Assembly (NCBI GenBank): GCA_019635415.1
Contig: JAHBZN010000003.1
Coordinates: 310,001-374,000, forward strand
Direction: 5' to 3'
Origin: Ramlibacter sp.
GTDB lineage: Bacteria > Pseudomonadota > Gammaproteobacteria > Burkholderiales > Burkholderiaceae_C
DNA length: 64,000 nt
The notes under the pieces are model-generated. The model searched no databases. It was not told the DNA's origin and saw only the letters and a program-made list of their open reading frames with translations. Position 1 is the stretch's first letter. The number at the start of each line of letters is the position of its first letter. Below, piece after piece: positions 16,614-26,132 of the stretch. Both the position numbers and the translations under genes were made by a program.

Positions 16614-18388
16614 AGGCGCTGAACCATCCCCCGCTGAGCGTCGAGGGGCAGGCCTACCTGCTCAATCTCATCATGACGCGGCGCACGGCCGAGCTGGCCT
16701 TGCTCACGCTGCCCGCCCTGCTGATGGCCGTGCATGCGCAAGACGCCGGGGCGCCGCTGGCACTCATGCCCTGGGTTCTGGCCATGGCGGCGCTGGCGCT
16801 CCTGCTCGCGTGGATGCGTCACCGCTACACAGACGACCGCGCCCGGCTGGGCAGCGACCGGCTCACCACCCGCTGGCGGGGCCGGGCCGCCGTCGGCGCC
16901 TTTGTCTATGGTCTTTTCTGGGTGGCGCCGCTGGGCGGCTGGGTGGATTCGCCAACGCCCGTCTTTGCGTCACTGTTCTATCTGGTGCTGGCCGGCATCA
17001 CCGCCGCCGCCGCCCTGTACCTGTCGGCCGTGTTCAGCGCCCTGGTGGGCTTCATGCTGGGCATCTGGCCGGCGGCCCTGGTGGCGGCGCCCCACATGCT
17101 GCCGGCGCACAGCGGGACGTTGCAGGCCCTGGGGGTGCTGTTCTGCATCGTCACTGCGCAACATGGCATGGCCACGCACCGCTTCCTGCGCCGTCAGATC
17201 CGGCTGGAGGAATTCAACCAGCAGCTGGCGGACCAGTACCGCCTGGCCCGCAACCAAGCCGAGGCCGCCCTCAACGAAAAAACGCAATTCCTGCGCGTGG
17301 CCAGCCACGATCTGCGCCAGCCGCTGCAGGCCATGACCATGCTGGTGGCCGCGCTGGACCTGCGCAACCAGGACGCCGGCCTGCGGCCGGTGCTCAGTGA
17401 CCTGCGCCGCAGCATGGACGGCATGGGTCTGATGTTCAACGCCCTGCTGGACCTGTCGCGCCTGGAATCCAGGGCCCGCCCCGCGCACCTGCAGCCGCTG
17501 GCCCTGGGGCCCCTGATGGCTGAGATGGCCACCTTGTTCAGCGCCCAGGCGCTCCATCGCCAGCTGACCCTGCGTGTGCGCGCCGCCCCCGCCGACGCGC
17601 AGATCCTGGCCGACCCGGTGCTGGTACGCCAGGCCCTGAGCAACCTCGTTCACAACGCCCTGCGCTACACCCGGCACGGCGGGCTGTTGCTGGGTGCGCG
17701 GCGGCGCGGGGCGGGTTGGCAGATCGAGGTGTGGGATACCGGCATCGGCATCGCCCCGCAGGAAACCCCGCGCATCTTTACCGCCGACTACCGCCACGAA
17801 GCCGCGCGGCACATGGACGACACCGGCCAGGGCCTGGGCCTGGCCGTGGTGGCCCGCTGCGCGGAACTGATGGGTGCGCAGCGGGGTTTCACCTCGCGCG
17901 TGGGTCGGGGTTCGCGCTTCTGGCTGTGGCTGGCCGCCCCACCGAGTGAGAGCGCGCCCGCCCGCCCCGCCCCGGCCGCCCCCACCGAGCCGCTGCCCCG
18001 GCTGGGCGGTCGGTGCCTGATTCTCGAAGACAACCCCGAAGTGGCGGCCGCCTGGGTCACGCTGCTGGACAGCTGGGGGGTGGAAAGCCGCATTGCGACC
18101 AGCGGGCGAGAAGCCCTCGAGTATCTGGACCAGGGCTTTGCGCCCCGCGCCATCCTGTGCGACCAGAACCTGCGCACCGGTGAAAGCGGCTTTGAAGTGC
18201 TGCAGGCCCTGGTGGCACGCTGTCCCGAGGCCGGGGCCGCCATGGTCAGCGGCGAACACCATTCGCCCGCCCTGGCCCAGGCCGAGCACGAAGGCTACCT
18301 GGTGCTGAAGAAGCCCCTGGCGCCCGAGGCCCTGCACGCGCTGCTGAGTCACTGGCTGCGCCACCCGACGGAACTGGCCCCGGCCTAG
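16610..18388 (+). CDS. Hybrid sensor histidine kinase with C-terminal receiver
   Basis: A 592-residue membrane kinase. The N-terminal 185 residues hold about six hydrophobic segments and no periplasmic sensor domain, so it probably senses within the membrane. The HisKA box is VASHDLRQPLQAM, the N box NLVHNALRYT, and the ATP lid has DTGIGI and GQGLGLAV. An Ala/Pro-rich linker leads to a receiver domain with phosphoacceptor in AILCDQNL and Lys in VLKKPL. The receiver may act as a phosphate sink or relay to the NarL-type partner. Confidence 0.88.
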   Translation: MKALNHPPLSVEGQAYLLNLIMTRRTAELALLTLPALLMAVHAQDAGAPLALMPWVLAMAALALLLAWMRHRYTDDRARLGSDRLTTRWRGRAAVGAFVYGLFWVAPLGGWVDSPTPVFASLFYLVLAGITAAAALYLSAVFSALVGFMLGIWPAALVAAPHMLPAHSGTLQALGVLFCIVTAQHGMATHRFLRRQIRLEEFNQQLADQYRLARNQAEAALNEKTQFLRVASHDLRQPLQAMTMLVAALDLRNQDAGLRPVLSDLRRSMDGMGLMFNALLDLSRLESRARPAHLQPLALGPLMAEMATLFSAQALHRQLTLRVRAAPADAQILADPVLVRQALSNLVHNALRYTRHGGLLLGARRRGAGWQIEVWDTGIGIAPQETPRIFTADYRHEAARHMDDTGQGLGLAVVARCAELMGAQRGFTSRVGRGSRFWLWLAAPPSESAPARPAPAAPTEPLPRLGGRCLILEDNPEVAAAWVTLLDSWGVESRIATSGREALEYLDQGFAPRAILCDQNLRTGESGFEVLQALVARCPEAGAAMVSGEHHSPALAQAEHEGYLVLKKPLAPEALHALLSHWLRHPTELAPA

Positions 18389-18483
18389 CTCGCGCAACGC
18401 CATGCGCACCGAATGCCCTTGACGACGCCCGGGTCCCGAGGCTGTGGAATGATGGCCCTCCAACGATCTCCAAAAGGCACCGG

Positions 18484-19332
18484 ATGTCCCCACTTCTTCA
18501 CCCCCGCGGCATTGAACGCCTCGTCACCGGCCAGCCCACGCAGGACGGCGCGGGCGTCAAGCTCACGCGCGTGCTCACGCAGGACCTGCAGCAGCGGCTG
18601 GACCCGTTCCTGATGCTGGACAACTTTGCCAGCGACAACCCGGACGACTATGGCGCAGGCTTCCCCAGCCACCCGCACCGCGGCTTCGAGACCGTGAGCT
18701 ACATGCTCAACGGCCGCATGCGCCACAAGGACAGCGCCGGTCACGAAGGCCTGGTCACCGACGGCGGCGTGCAATGGATGACCGCCGGGCGCGGCGTCAT
18801 CCACAGCGAAATGCCCGAGCAGCAGGACGGCGTGATGGAGGGCTTCCAGCTCTGGCTCAACCTGCCCGGCAAGGACAAGATGTGCGCGCCCTGGTACCGC
18901 GACATCCAGAGCCCCGAGATCCCCGAGTACACCACCGATGACGGCGTGACGGTGCGCGTGATCGCCGGTGAGAGCGCGGGCGTGGCCGGCGCGGTGCAGC
19001 GGGCGCACACCGAGCCGCTGTACCTGGACCTGCATTTCCCCGAGGGCGGCGGCCACTTCAGCCAGCCCCTGCCCGCGGGCCACAACGCGTTTGTCTATGT
19101 CTATCGCGGCGAGGTCAGCGTGGCCGGCACACCGGTGGCACGCCAGCGCATGGCCATCCTGGCCAATGAGGGCGACGGCGTCGCGCTGCAGGCCGGCGGA
19201 GCCGCGCGCGCCCTGCTCATCGCGGGCCGGCCGCTGCGCGAGCCCATCGCCCAGTACGGCCCGTTCGTGATGAACACGCGCGACGAGCTGATCCAGGCCG
19301 TCGAGGACTTCCAGAGCGGCCGGCTGGCCTGA
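18484..19332 (+). CDS. Pirin-family cupin protein
   Basis: A 282-residue bicupin. The N-terminal cupin carries the pirin metal ligands in FPSHPHRGFETVSYML and HSEMPE (three His and one Glu). A second cupin and the pirin C-terminal region (PIAQYGPFVMNTRDELIQA) follow. Bacterial pirins can have quercetin dioxygenase activity or regulatory roles; nothing here distinguishes these. It is monocistronic and convergent with the AhpD-like gene 9 bp away. Confidence 0.9.
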   Translation: MSPLLHPRGIERLVTGQPTQDGAGVKLTRVLTQDLQQRLDPFLMLDNFASDNPDDYGAGFPSHPHRGFETVSYMLNGRMRHKDSAGHEGLVTDGGVQWMTAGRGVIHSEMPEQQDGVMEGFQLWLNLPGKDKMCAPWYRDIQSPEIPEYTTDDGVTVRVIAGESAGVAGAVQRAHTEPLYLDLHFPEGGGHFSQPLPAGHNAFVYVYRGEVSVAGTPVARQRMAILANEGDGVALQAGGAARALLIAGRPLREPIAQYGPFVMNTRDELIQAVEDFQSGRLA

Positions 19333-19341
19333 CGAGCCGCC

Positions 19342-19896
19342 TCAGGCCGCGAGCTTGAGCGGCTCGCGCAGCGCCACCCTGGGAAAGTCCACCTCGGTCT
19401 GCGCAATGTGGTTGGTGTAGTTCGTGTAGAGGTTCAACGCCACCGCGCCAATCACCTCCAGCACACCGGCTTCACCCAGCGCCGAGCGCGCCGCGGCAAA
19501 TTCAGCGTCAGAGACCAGCCCGCGCTGCAGCACGATCTGGCGCGTCAGCATCGCAATGGCCTGCTCGCGCGGCGTGGTGCCACGGCCCTCGCGCGCCGCA
19601 GCCACGCTGGCGTCGCTCAGGCCGGCGCCCTTGCCCAGCACGTGGTGCGCCGCCAGGCAGTACTCGCACTGGTTGGCCTCGGCGGCAGCCAGCGCCACCA
19701 GCTCGCGCTCGCCGGCGCTCAGCGTGCCGCTGCCCAGCGCCTCGGCCATCGCCAGGTAGGCCTTGAGCGCGGCCGGCGCATGGGCCCAGGTGGCCATCAT
19801 GCCGGGCACCACGCCCAGCTTGGCCTTCACGGCTGCCAGCAGCGGGGCCGAGGCGGCCGGGGTGTTGTCGGGGGTCACGGGGGAAATGCGGGGCAT
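19342..19896 (-). CDS. AhpD-like/carboxymuconolactone decarboxylase-family protein
   Basis: A 184-residue all-helical protein with the alkylhydroperoxidase-type motif ANQCEYCLAAHH near residue 75 (redox CxxC followed by His). It is therefore probably a peroxidase-like antioxidant or a related enzyme. The start ATG at 19896 is preceded by AAGGAG. It is divergent from the AraC-family gene at 20011 across a 114-bp spacer, so that regulator is its likely controller. Confidence 0.88.
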   Translation of the reverse strand: MPRISPVTPDNTPAASAPLLAAVKAKLGVVPGMMATWAHAPAALKAYLAMAEALGSGTLSAGERELVALAAAEANQCEYCLAAHHVLGKGAGLSDASVAAAREGRGTTPREQAIAMLTRQIVLQRGLVSDAEFAAARSALGEAGVLEVIGAVALNLYTNYTNHIAQTEVDFPRVALREPLKLAA

Positions 19897-20010
19897 GAAA
19901 GACTCCTTGAATCGGGTTGAACACAGGGTGCCGTCAGGGCACACCGGGACTTTGCCGGCTTTCATAGGACTAAAGAGCCACAAAAGTCCATCAAAACATA
20001 CAATTCGTCC

Positions 20011-20937
20011 ATGGACGCGCCACCCCTTCCCCCCACGCCCGACCGTCTCTCGGGCCTGCTGCGGCACTTCCACGTGCAGGCCAGGATGTTCCACAGCGGC
20101 CCATTGTGCGGCACCACCGGCTTCTACGATGGCCCCGACTACGGTTACCTGCATGTGCTGCAGGCCGGGTCGCTGAAGATCGCGCACTATGGCGACGCCT
20201 CGCCGCTGGGCGAGGCCACGCTGACCGAACCCACGCTGGTGTTCTATCCCGCCGCGGCGCCGCACCGCTTCATCACGCCCACCGACGGCAGCACGCGCAT
20301 GGTCTGCGCCACCCTGCGCTTCGAGGCCGGGCCGGCCCACCCGGTGGCCGCCGCGCTGCCTCCCCTGCTGCTGGTGCCGCTGGCCGAGGTGGCGCCCGTG
20401 GCCCACACCAGCCGCGCCCTGTTCGCCGAGGCCATGCCCGACGACGGCACCGCCGCACCCGCGTGCGGCCGCCAACTCGTCTGCGACCGGCTTTTCGAGG
20501 CCCTGCTGGTGCAGCTGCTGCGCTGGCTCATCGACCGCGGCCAGCCCCCTGGGCAGGCTCACGCCGCCTCCGCCGCGCCCGCCCAAAGCCTGCTGGCCGG
20601 GCTGGCTCACCCCCAGCTGGCGCGCGCACTCACGGCCCTGCACGAACAACCCGGCGCGCCCTGGGACCTGCCCGGCCTGGCCGGCGCGGCCGGCATGTCG
20701 CGCAGCGCCTTTGCCGCGGCGTTCCGGAACACCGTGGGCAGCACGCCCGGTGACTACCTGGCCCGCTGGCGCGTGGTGCTTGCCGCGCAGCAGCTGGCCC
20801 GGGGCACACCGCTCAAGCAGGTCGCGTTCCGGCTGGGCTACAGCAGCCCGGCCGCGCTGTCGCGGGCCTTCGCTGCGCACCGGGGCCAGACGCCTCGCGC
20901 CTGGCTGAAGTCGCAGGAAGCCTCGGAAAGCTACTGA
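20011..20937 (+). CDS. AraC-family transcriptional regulator
   Basis: A 308-residue regulator with an N-terminal cupin-like ligand domain (FYPAAAPHRF near residue 85) and two C-terminal HTH motifs (LAGAAGMSRSAFAAAFRN and the second around LKQVAFRLGYSSPAALSRAF). Divergent from the AhpD-like gene, a layout typical of AraC regulators with an adjacent target. The inducer is unknown. Confidence 0.9.
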   Translation: MDAPPLPPTPDRLSGLLRHFHVQARMFHSGPLCGTTGFYDGPDYGYLHVLQAGSLKIAHYGDASPLGEATLTEPTLVFYPAAAPHRFITPTDGSTRMVCATLRFEAGPAHPVAAALPPLLLVPLAEVAPVAHTSRALFAEAMPDDGTAAPACGRQLVCDRLFEALLVQLLRWLIDRGQPPGQAHAASAAPAQSLLAGLAHPQLARALTALHEQPGAPWDLPGLAGAAGMSRSAFAAAFRNTVGSTPGDYLARWRVVLAAQQLARGTPLKQVAFRLGYSSPAALSRAFAAHRGQTPRAWLKSQEASESY

Positions 20938-21150
20938 TTCCGTAGCGCAAGGTGACCAGCAGTAGTGGGCTACATCCCGAATAAGTCATAAAAACCACCT
21001 CCAGAGGCCGGCGCCATGACAAAAACGTTCAAGCAACTTTACACAGCATCACGGCCGCCTTATCGCGGCGATACACGGGGCGCCGAGACTTGTCTTCACC
21101 CTGATGCCGCTGTCTGGCAACAGGCTTTCTTCTCCTGAAAGGAAGGTCCC

Positions 21151-21642
21151 ATGTCTCACGCACCGCAACGTTTCCTGCTCACCGGCCTGATGGCCGCCTT
21201 CGCCGCCGCCGCCATGGCGCAGACCCCGCCGCCGGCCGCGCCCGACGGCAAACCCGCCATGCACGAACGCATGGGCCGTCACGACCCAGCCAAGATGAAG
21301 GAACACATGGCCAAGCGCCAGGCCGCGCTCAAGCAGAAGCTGGCCATCACGCCCGCCCAGGAAAGCGCCTGGACGGCCTGGACCAGCACCATGCAACCGC
21401 CGGCCACGCCGCACGCGCGCCCCAACCGCGAGGAGGTCGCCAAGCTCACCACGCCCGAGCGCATCGACCGCATGCGCGCGATGCGCGCCGAGCGGCAGGC
21501 CGCAATGGACAAGCGCGCTGACGCCACCAAGACCTTCTACGCCGCGCTGACGCCCGAGCAGCAGAAGGTCTTCGACAGCGAAACCCTGAAGTTCGGCGGC
21601 CGCCATGGCCACGGCGGACACGGCCGTCCGCACAAGGGTTGA
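21151..21642 (+). CDS. Spy/CpxP-like periplasmic LTxxQ-motif protein
   Basis: A 163-residue protein with a cleavable signal (AAAMAQ). The mature part is rich in Met, His, Arg and Lys and predicted helical, with the two LTxxQ-type motifs ITPAQESAW and LTPEQQKVF. The C-terminus is a His/Gly-rich tail (GGRHGHGGHGR) that could bind metal. Spy-type proteins are ATP-independent periplasmic chaperones. It is preceded by GAAAGGAAGG as RBS. Not part of an operon. Confidence 0.8.
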   Translation: MSHAPQRFLLTGLMAAFAAAAMAQTPPPAAPDGKPAMHERMGRHDPAKMKEHMAKRQAALKQKLAITPAQESAWTAWTSTMQPPATPHARPNREEVAKLTTPERIDRMRAMRAERQAAMDKRADATKTFYAALTPEQQKVFDSETLKFGGRHGHGGHGRPHKG

Positions 21643-21664
21643 GCCCCCGGCCGCGCAGGCCGCG

Positions 21665-22450
21665 TTACAGCAAGGCCTGCGCGTCGTCCTCGGCCGGCGG
21701 GTGCGGCGTGGCACGCGCCAGTGCCAGCCAGGCCGCGAAGGGCAGCCCGGCCTCGTGCGGCAAGGGCCGCCGCGGCGCGGGTCGCACCACCTCCAGGCGC
21801 CACGCGCCCACCGCGCCCGCCACGGCCACCGCCTGCATCACCCCGAACTCGGCGGGAATCTCGCTCGCCTCACCGATCTCGCGGCCCTTGGCATCGCGGC
21901 CCAGCACGTACCAGCACTCGCTGCTCATGGCCAGATAGGCGCCCCGCTTGGCCCGGGTGCGCGGCGTGTCACGCAGTTCGCCCAGCAGGTCGGCGCGACG
22001 CGCCTTGACCTCGTGCACCGTGGGCACCAGGTAACCCGCCACCGTGGTGTGGCGGATCGAAAACACATCGGGGCGGGCCACCACCCAGCGCCGGCCTTCG
22101 TCACTCTGGACCGGCGCGCGCAGGCTCAGGCCGGTGAACGCCGTGCGCCCGGCGCGCTGCATCTGCCGCGCCACCAGGGCCACCAGCGATTCATGCGCAT
22201 CGAACGCGGCGCGGTTGCGCGCCAGCGAGGTGGCCAGTTGCGCCAGCCCCGCGTCGGTCACGCGCAGGCCCTCGCGCAAAGCGCCGTCCACATCGCGTGA
22301 CGGCACACGCTCCAGCAGGCCCGCCGCCAGCAGGTCCACCTCGATCGCGTCCAGGCAGGGCCAGCCCGCCGACCGGTACATCTCGCGCAAACGCCGCGCA
22401 TGCGGGCGCGGCAGGGGGGGCAGGGCGGGGGGCGAAGGCGGCGCGGTCAC
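21665..22450 (-). CDS. Conserved hypothetical protein with possible winged helix and PD-(D/E)XK nuclease motif
   Basis: 261 residues, not recognised as a named family. The N-terminal 75 residues look like a winged helix (DLLAAGLLERV, GLRVTDAGLAQL). The middle part has Glu87 in a helix, then RPDVFSI (Asp128) and, 18 residues on, HEVKARRADLL (Glu147-Val-Lys149). That spacing matches the D...ExK core of PD-(D/E)XK nucleases. The C-terminal third is Ala/Pro-rich. A DNA-processing role is possible but unproven. It is convergent with the Spy-like gene and stands 18 bp from the next minus-strand gene. Confidence 0.65.
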   Translation of the reverse strand: MTAPPSPPALPPLPRPHARRLREMYRSAGWPCLDAIEVDLLAAGLLERVPSRDVDGALREGLRVTDAGLAQLATSLARNRAAFDAHESLVALVARQMQRAGRTAFTGLSLRAPVQSDEGRRWVVARPDVFSIRHTTVAGYLVPTVHEVKARRADLLGELRDTPRTRAKRGAYLAMSSECWYVLGRDAKGREIGEASEIPAEFGVMQAVAVAGAVGAWRLEVVRPAPRRPLPHEAGLPFAAWLALARATPHPPAEDDAQALL

Positions 22451-22468
22451 GCCGCCATTGTGGCCCGC

Positions 22469-22918
22469 TTACTTGGGCGTGCCCGTGCCCGACAGCGGCG
22501 AGGGGTTGCCCGCCGGCACGCCGGTGGACATGCCTGCCGTGCTCAGCGCCGCCAGATTGCGGTCGGCGCGCTTCTCGGCCTTTTGCATCTCGCGCTCGGC
22601 CTTCAGCTCGGCGCGGGTCTTGCCGTCGGTCGGCTTGGGTTCGAGGCCCACCTGCATGCCCTTGGCATCGGTGGTGCCCGCAACGCCCTTCGACGTGGTG
22701 CCGGACTTCACGGCCGCGCGGGCCTCGGCCTTGACTTCCTCGCGCGACTTCGCGCTGACCGTCTTGGCCGCGTTGGGCACACCCTGGGTCAGGGTGCTGG
22801 CTTCACCGGCCTTGGCCGGCATGTTGTTGGTGGCCGAAGCCCCCGTGTTCTGGGCCTGGGCCAGGCCCGCGCCGGCCAGCAGGCCAGCCATCAGCAGCGG
22901 TGTCAAAAGCTTTTTCAT
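22469..22918 (-). CDS. Small exported hypothetical protein, Ala/Lys-rich
   Basis: 149 residues. A clear signal peptide (cleavage after AQA) is followed by a low-complexity Ala/Thr/Lys/Glu part with repeats of the form SREEVKAEARAA and TRAELKAEREMQ. These faintly recall DUF4148 proteins such as the one at 32084. No catalytic motif. The ATG at 22918 follows AAAAGGA. It could be a structural or stress-related periplasmic protein; function unknown. Confidence 0.7.
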   Translation of the reverse strand: MKKLLTPLLMAGLLAGAGLAQAQNTGASATNNMPAKAGEASTLTQGVPNAAKTVSAKSREEVKAEARAAVKSGTTSKGVAGTTDAKGMQVGLEPKPTDGKTRAELKAEREMQKAEKRADRNLAALSTAGMSTGVPAGNPSPLSGTGTPK

Positions 22919-23128
22919 TTCAGTCGTCCTTTTCAATGAATGGGGCTCGGTTGAACCCACGCCCAAAGAGTACGTGGGCCCTGCCGCAAGGCCTGACGGA
23001 CAGGCCCGTCGCCGCCTGTAGGACGCTGCGCCAGCCCGCGCCGGGCATGGCCCAGGCCCCAAAAAATTCACGCTTTGCGCGTCGCCTTCGCAACCTTCGC
23101 GCAGCGCAAGGCTTGCTAACGTGGCGGC

Positions 23129-23572
23129 ATGCAGATCTCCGAACTCGCGCGTCGCGCCGGCGTCACGGTGCATGCCCTGCGCCACTATGAGCGGCTGGGC
23201 CTGATCACGCCGGCACGCCGGCCCAGCGGCTACCGCGACTACCCCGAGTCCATGCGGCGCGAAGTGGTGTTCATCGCCATGTCTCGCGCCATCGGCTTTG
23301 CGCTCAAGGACATCGCCACACGCCTGCCCGCCTACCGCGCCGGGCGCCTCGGCTTCGACGACATGGTGCAGGCCATGCACGAGCGCGTGCACGCCATCGA
23401 CACGCAGGTGGCGGCGCTGCAGGCACAGCGCGCCCAGGTGGTGGATCACATCGCCTGGCTCAAGGCCCAGAAGAAAAAGCAGCAGCAAAAGCAACGCCGC
23501 GCAACGGCCAGGCCCTGGCCCGCCACCCCGCCGCGCCCCCACACCACCCCCCCCGCCAGGAGCCACCCATGA
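23129..23572 (+). CDS. MerR-family transcriptional regulator
   Basis: 147 residues with a MerR winged helix (ISELARRAGVTVHALRHYER), an effector/dimerisation helix, and a Lys/Gln-rich then Pro-rich tail. It lacks the C-terminal Cys pattern of metal-sensing members, so it belongs to the organic or oxidative-stress type. It overlaps the thioesterase gene by ATGA and so probably regulates it and itself. Confidence 0.87.
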   Translation: MQISELARRAGVTVHALRHYERLGLITPARRPSGYRDYPESMRREVVFIAMSRAIGFALKDIATRLPAYRAGRLGFDDMVQAMHERVHAIDTQVAALQAQRAQVVDHIAWLKAQKKKQQQKQRRATARPWPATPPRPHTTPPARSHP

Positions 23573-24006
23573 CTTCACTCGACACCCTGCGCCGCCACGT
23601 GCTGGCCATGCCCATGGCCCAGACCCTGGGCCTGCAGTTCAACCGCGCCAGCGAAGGCGAGGTGGAGCTGCAGTTCCCGATCACGCCGGCCTTCACCTTC
23701 CGGCCCGGCCAGCTGCAGGCCACCGCCGTGTTCGCGGCCGCCGACTTCGCCGCCGTGGCCGCGGCCGGCACGCTGCTGCCACCGGGCTGGGCCAACGCCA
23801 CCATCGACGCCACGCTCAAACTCGTGGCCCCGGCGCGCGGCGTGGCCCTGCGTGCCCGCGGCCGCGTGGTCGATGCGGGCCGCCTGCTCACCGTCTGCGC
23901 CAGCGAGGTCTATGCGGTGGACGCCGCCGGCGCCGAGACCCTGTGCGCCACGCTGCTGGGCACCGCCCGCAACCTGGCGCCGCGCCCGGACGCGCCCCCG
24001 CACTGA
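23569..24006 (+). CDS. PaaI/YiiD-type hotdog-fold thioesterase
   Basis: 145 residues in a hotdog fold of the PaaI group: a helix containing the Q-A-T-A segment (GQLQATAVFAAADFAA) packed by long strands (EVELQFPITPAF, ANATIDATLKLVAPA). Family members hydrolyse acyl-CoA thioesters. It is translationally coupled to the MerR regulator. The substrate is unknown; the catalytic Asp common in PaaI proteins is not obvious, so activity is uncertain. Confidence 0.78.
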   Translation: MTSLDTLRRHVLAMPMAQTLGLQFNRASEGEVELQFPITPAFTFRPGQLQATAVFAAADFAAVAAAGTLLPPGWANATIDATLKLVAPARGVALRARGRVVDAGRLLTVCASEVYAVDAAGAETLCATLLGTARNLAPRPDAPPH

Positions 24007-24108
24007 TTCACAACCCCGGCGCACAGGCCGGTTGCCCCCCGTCCTACAGCCCGGCGCAGGCCCCGCGGGTACAACAAGGTCTTGACAACCACAGGACCGC
24101 CGGGGCTC

Positions 24109-24873
24109 ATGAGCGACACCGAACTTCACCCGCCGCTGACCGTGATGACGGTCAACATCCACAAGGGCTTCAACGCCTTCAACCGCCGCTTCATCCTGCC
24201 GGAGCTGCGCGAGGCGGTGCGCAAGGTCGGCGCCGACGTGGTGTTCCTGCAGGAGGTGCTGGGCAGCCACCTGCGCCACCAGCGGCGCTTTGCCCACTTT
24301 CCGCAGGAACCGCACTACGAATTCATGGCCGACAGCATCTGGCCGCAGTACGCCTATGGCCGCAACGTGGTCTACCCCAGCGGCCACCACGGCAACGCGG
24401 TGATGTCCAAGTTCCCCATCGTCCACTACCGCAACCACGACGCCTCGATCGTCGGTCCCGAGAAGCGCGGCCTGCTGCACTGTGCGCTGCACCTGCCGGG
24501 ACGCGACCTCGACGTGCATGTGATCTGCGTGCACCTGGGCCTGCAGGAGGCGCACCGCGCGCAGCAGCTGGAGCTGCTGTGCAAGGTGGCGCGCAGCGAG
24601 GTGCCGCCCGAGGCGCCGCTGATCGTGGCCGGCGACTTCAATGACTGGCGCCGCCGCGCGCACGACATCCTGGCGCGCGGCGCCGGCCTGCGCGAGGTTT
24701 TCGTGCAGGCGTATGGCGAGGCCGCGCGCACCTTCCCCGCGCGCTGGCCGCTGCTTCCGCTGGACCGCATCTACGTGCGCAACGCCAGCGCGCACCTGCC
24801 CGTGGTGCTGCCGCGCAAGCCCTGGGCCCACCTGTCGGACCACGCCCCGCTGGCCGCGGAGATCCACTTATGA
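24109..24873 (+). CDS. ybhP: Endonuclease/exonuclease/phosphatase-family protein, YbhP-like
   Basis: 254 residues with the EEP fold motifs VNIHKGF, LQEV, VAGDFNDWR, and a terminal SDHAPL (catalytic metal Asn, Glu, Asp and His). The start ATG at 24109 is preferred over an upstream in-frame TTG at 24082. Its stop overlaps the cardiolipin synthase start. The order EEP protein, ClsB, YbhN equals the ybhP-ybhO-ybhN operon of E. coli, so a role in phospholipid metabolism is likely. Biochemical function is unknown. Confidence 0.86.
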   Translation: MSDTELHPPLTVMTVNIHKGFNAFNRRFILPELREAVRKVGADVVFLQEVLGSHLRHQRRFAHFPQEPHYEFMADSIWPQYAYGRNVVYPSGHHGNAVMSKFPIVHYRNHDASIVGPEKRGLLHCALHLPGRDLDVHVICVHLGLQEAHRAQQLELLCKVARSEVPPEAPLIVAGDFNDWRRRAHDILARGAGLREVFVQAYGEAARTFPARWPLLPLDRIYVRNASAHLPVVLPRKPWAHLSDHAPLAAEIHL

Positions 24874-26132
24874 GCGCCCGCTTCAACGCCACCCCCGCCG
24901 ACCGGTCATCGTGGACCGGCGGCAACCGCTTCGAGCTGCTGGAAAACGGCGAGGCCTTCTACCCCGCCGTGTTCGAGGCCATCGCGCAGGCCCGGCGCGA
25001 GGTGTTGCTGGAAACCTTCATCCTGTTCGAGGACAAGGTCGGCCAGGCGCTGCAGGCCGCCCTGCTGGCGGCAGCGCGCCGCGGCGTGCAGGTCGATGTG
25101 ACGGTGGACGGCTGGGGCAGCGCCAACCTGTCGGCGGCCTTCGTGGGCGCGCTGACCGATGCCGGGGTGCGTGTCCACGTGTTCGATCCCACGCCCGTGC
25201 TGCTGGGCTGGCGCACCCGCGTGCTGCGGCGCATGCACCGCAAGATCGTGGTGGTCGACGGCGAGCGGGCCTTCGTGGGCGGCATCAACTACTCGGCCGA
25301 CCACCTGGCCGACTTCGGCCCCACCGCCAAGCAGGACTACGCGGTGGCCGTGCGCGGCCCGGTGGTGGCGCAGATCCAGCGCTTCTGCCACAGCGCACTG
25401 GCGACCGGCCAGCGCAGCCAGCGGGGCCTGCGCCAATGGTGGCGGCGGCGCGCGCAACTGCGCGCCCGCGCCGCGGAGCTGCCGCCGGCCGGCGCCGCGC
25501 AGGCCCTGTTCGTGACGCGCGACAACCACCAGCATCCCAATGACATCGAGCGCCACTACCGCGCCGCGCTGCGCTCCGCACGCCAGCGCGTGGTGATCGC
25601 CAACGCCTACTTCTTCCCCGGCTACCGGTTCATCAAGGCGCTGCGCCAGGCGGCCCGCCGCGGCGTGGACGTGCGCCTGATCCTGCAGGGCCAGCCCGAC
25701 ATGCCGATCGCCCGCACCGCCGCCAGCCTGCTGTACCAGCACCTGATCAAGGCCGGCGTGCGTATCTACGAGTACTGCGACCGCCCGCTGCACGGCAAGG
25801 TCGCGCTGGTGGATGACGACTGGGCCACCGTGGGCTCGAGCAACCTCGACCCGATGAGCCTGTCGCTCAACCTCGAGGCCAACGTCATCATCCGCGATGC
25901 GGGTTTCAACCACCAGCTCGCCGGCCGCCTGCACCAGCTCATGAACCACAGCTGCCGCCAGGTACAGCCCGGCGAGGACCCGGTGCCCGGGGCCTGGCAC
26001 CTGCTGCGCAGCTATTTCGTGTTCCACCTGCTGCGCCACTACCCGTCCTGGGCCCGGCTCCTGCCCGCGCACACGCCGCGCCTCACGCCGGCCGGCGCGC
26101 CCGACGCCCTGCCGGGCCAGGGCCACGCATGA
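24870..26132 (+). CDS. clsB: Cardiolipin synthase B (phospholipase D family)
   Basis: A 420-residue membrane-associated enzyme with two HKD motifs: MHRKIVVVDGERAFVGG near residue 122 and LHGKVALVDDDWATVGSSN near residue 307. ClsB enzymes condense phosphatidyl groups to make cardiolipin or phosphatidylglycerol. There are no N-terminal TM helices, as expected of ClsB and unlike ClsA. It overlaps both neighbours by ATGA, so the lipid operon is tightly coupled. Confidence 0.92.
   Translation: MSARFNATPADRSSWTGGNRFELLENGEAFYPAVFEAIAQARREVLLETFILFEDKVGQALQAALLAAARRGVQVDVTVDGWGSANLSAAFVGALTDAGVRVHVFDPTPVLLGWRTRVLRRMHRKIVVVDGERAFVGGINYSADHLADFGPTAKQDYAVAVRGPVVAQIQRFCHSALATGQRSQRGLRQWWRRRAQLRARAAELPPAGAAQALFVTRDNHQHPNDIERHYRAALRSARQRVVIANAYFFPGYRFIKALRQAARRGVDVRLILQGQPDMPIARTAASLLYQHLIKAGVRIYEYCDRPLHGKVALVDDDWATVGSSNLDPMSLSLNLEANVIIRDAGFNHQLAGRLHQLMNHSCRQVQPGEDPVPGAWHLLRSYFVFHLLRHYPSWARLLPAHTPRLTPAGAPDALPGQGHA

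Noticed and set aside
16970..18493. Minus-strand 507-codon frame opposite the hybrid kinase
   Set aside because: Shadow frame with no domain or plausible RBS.
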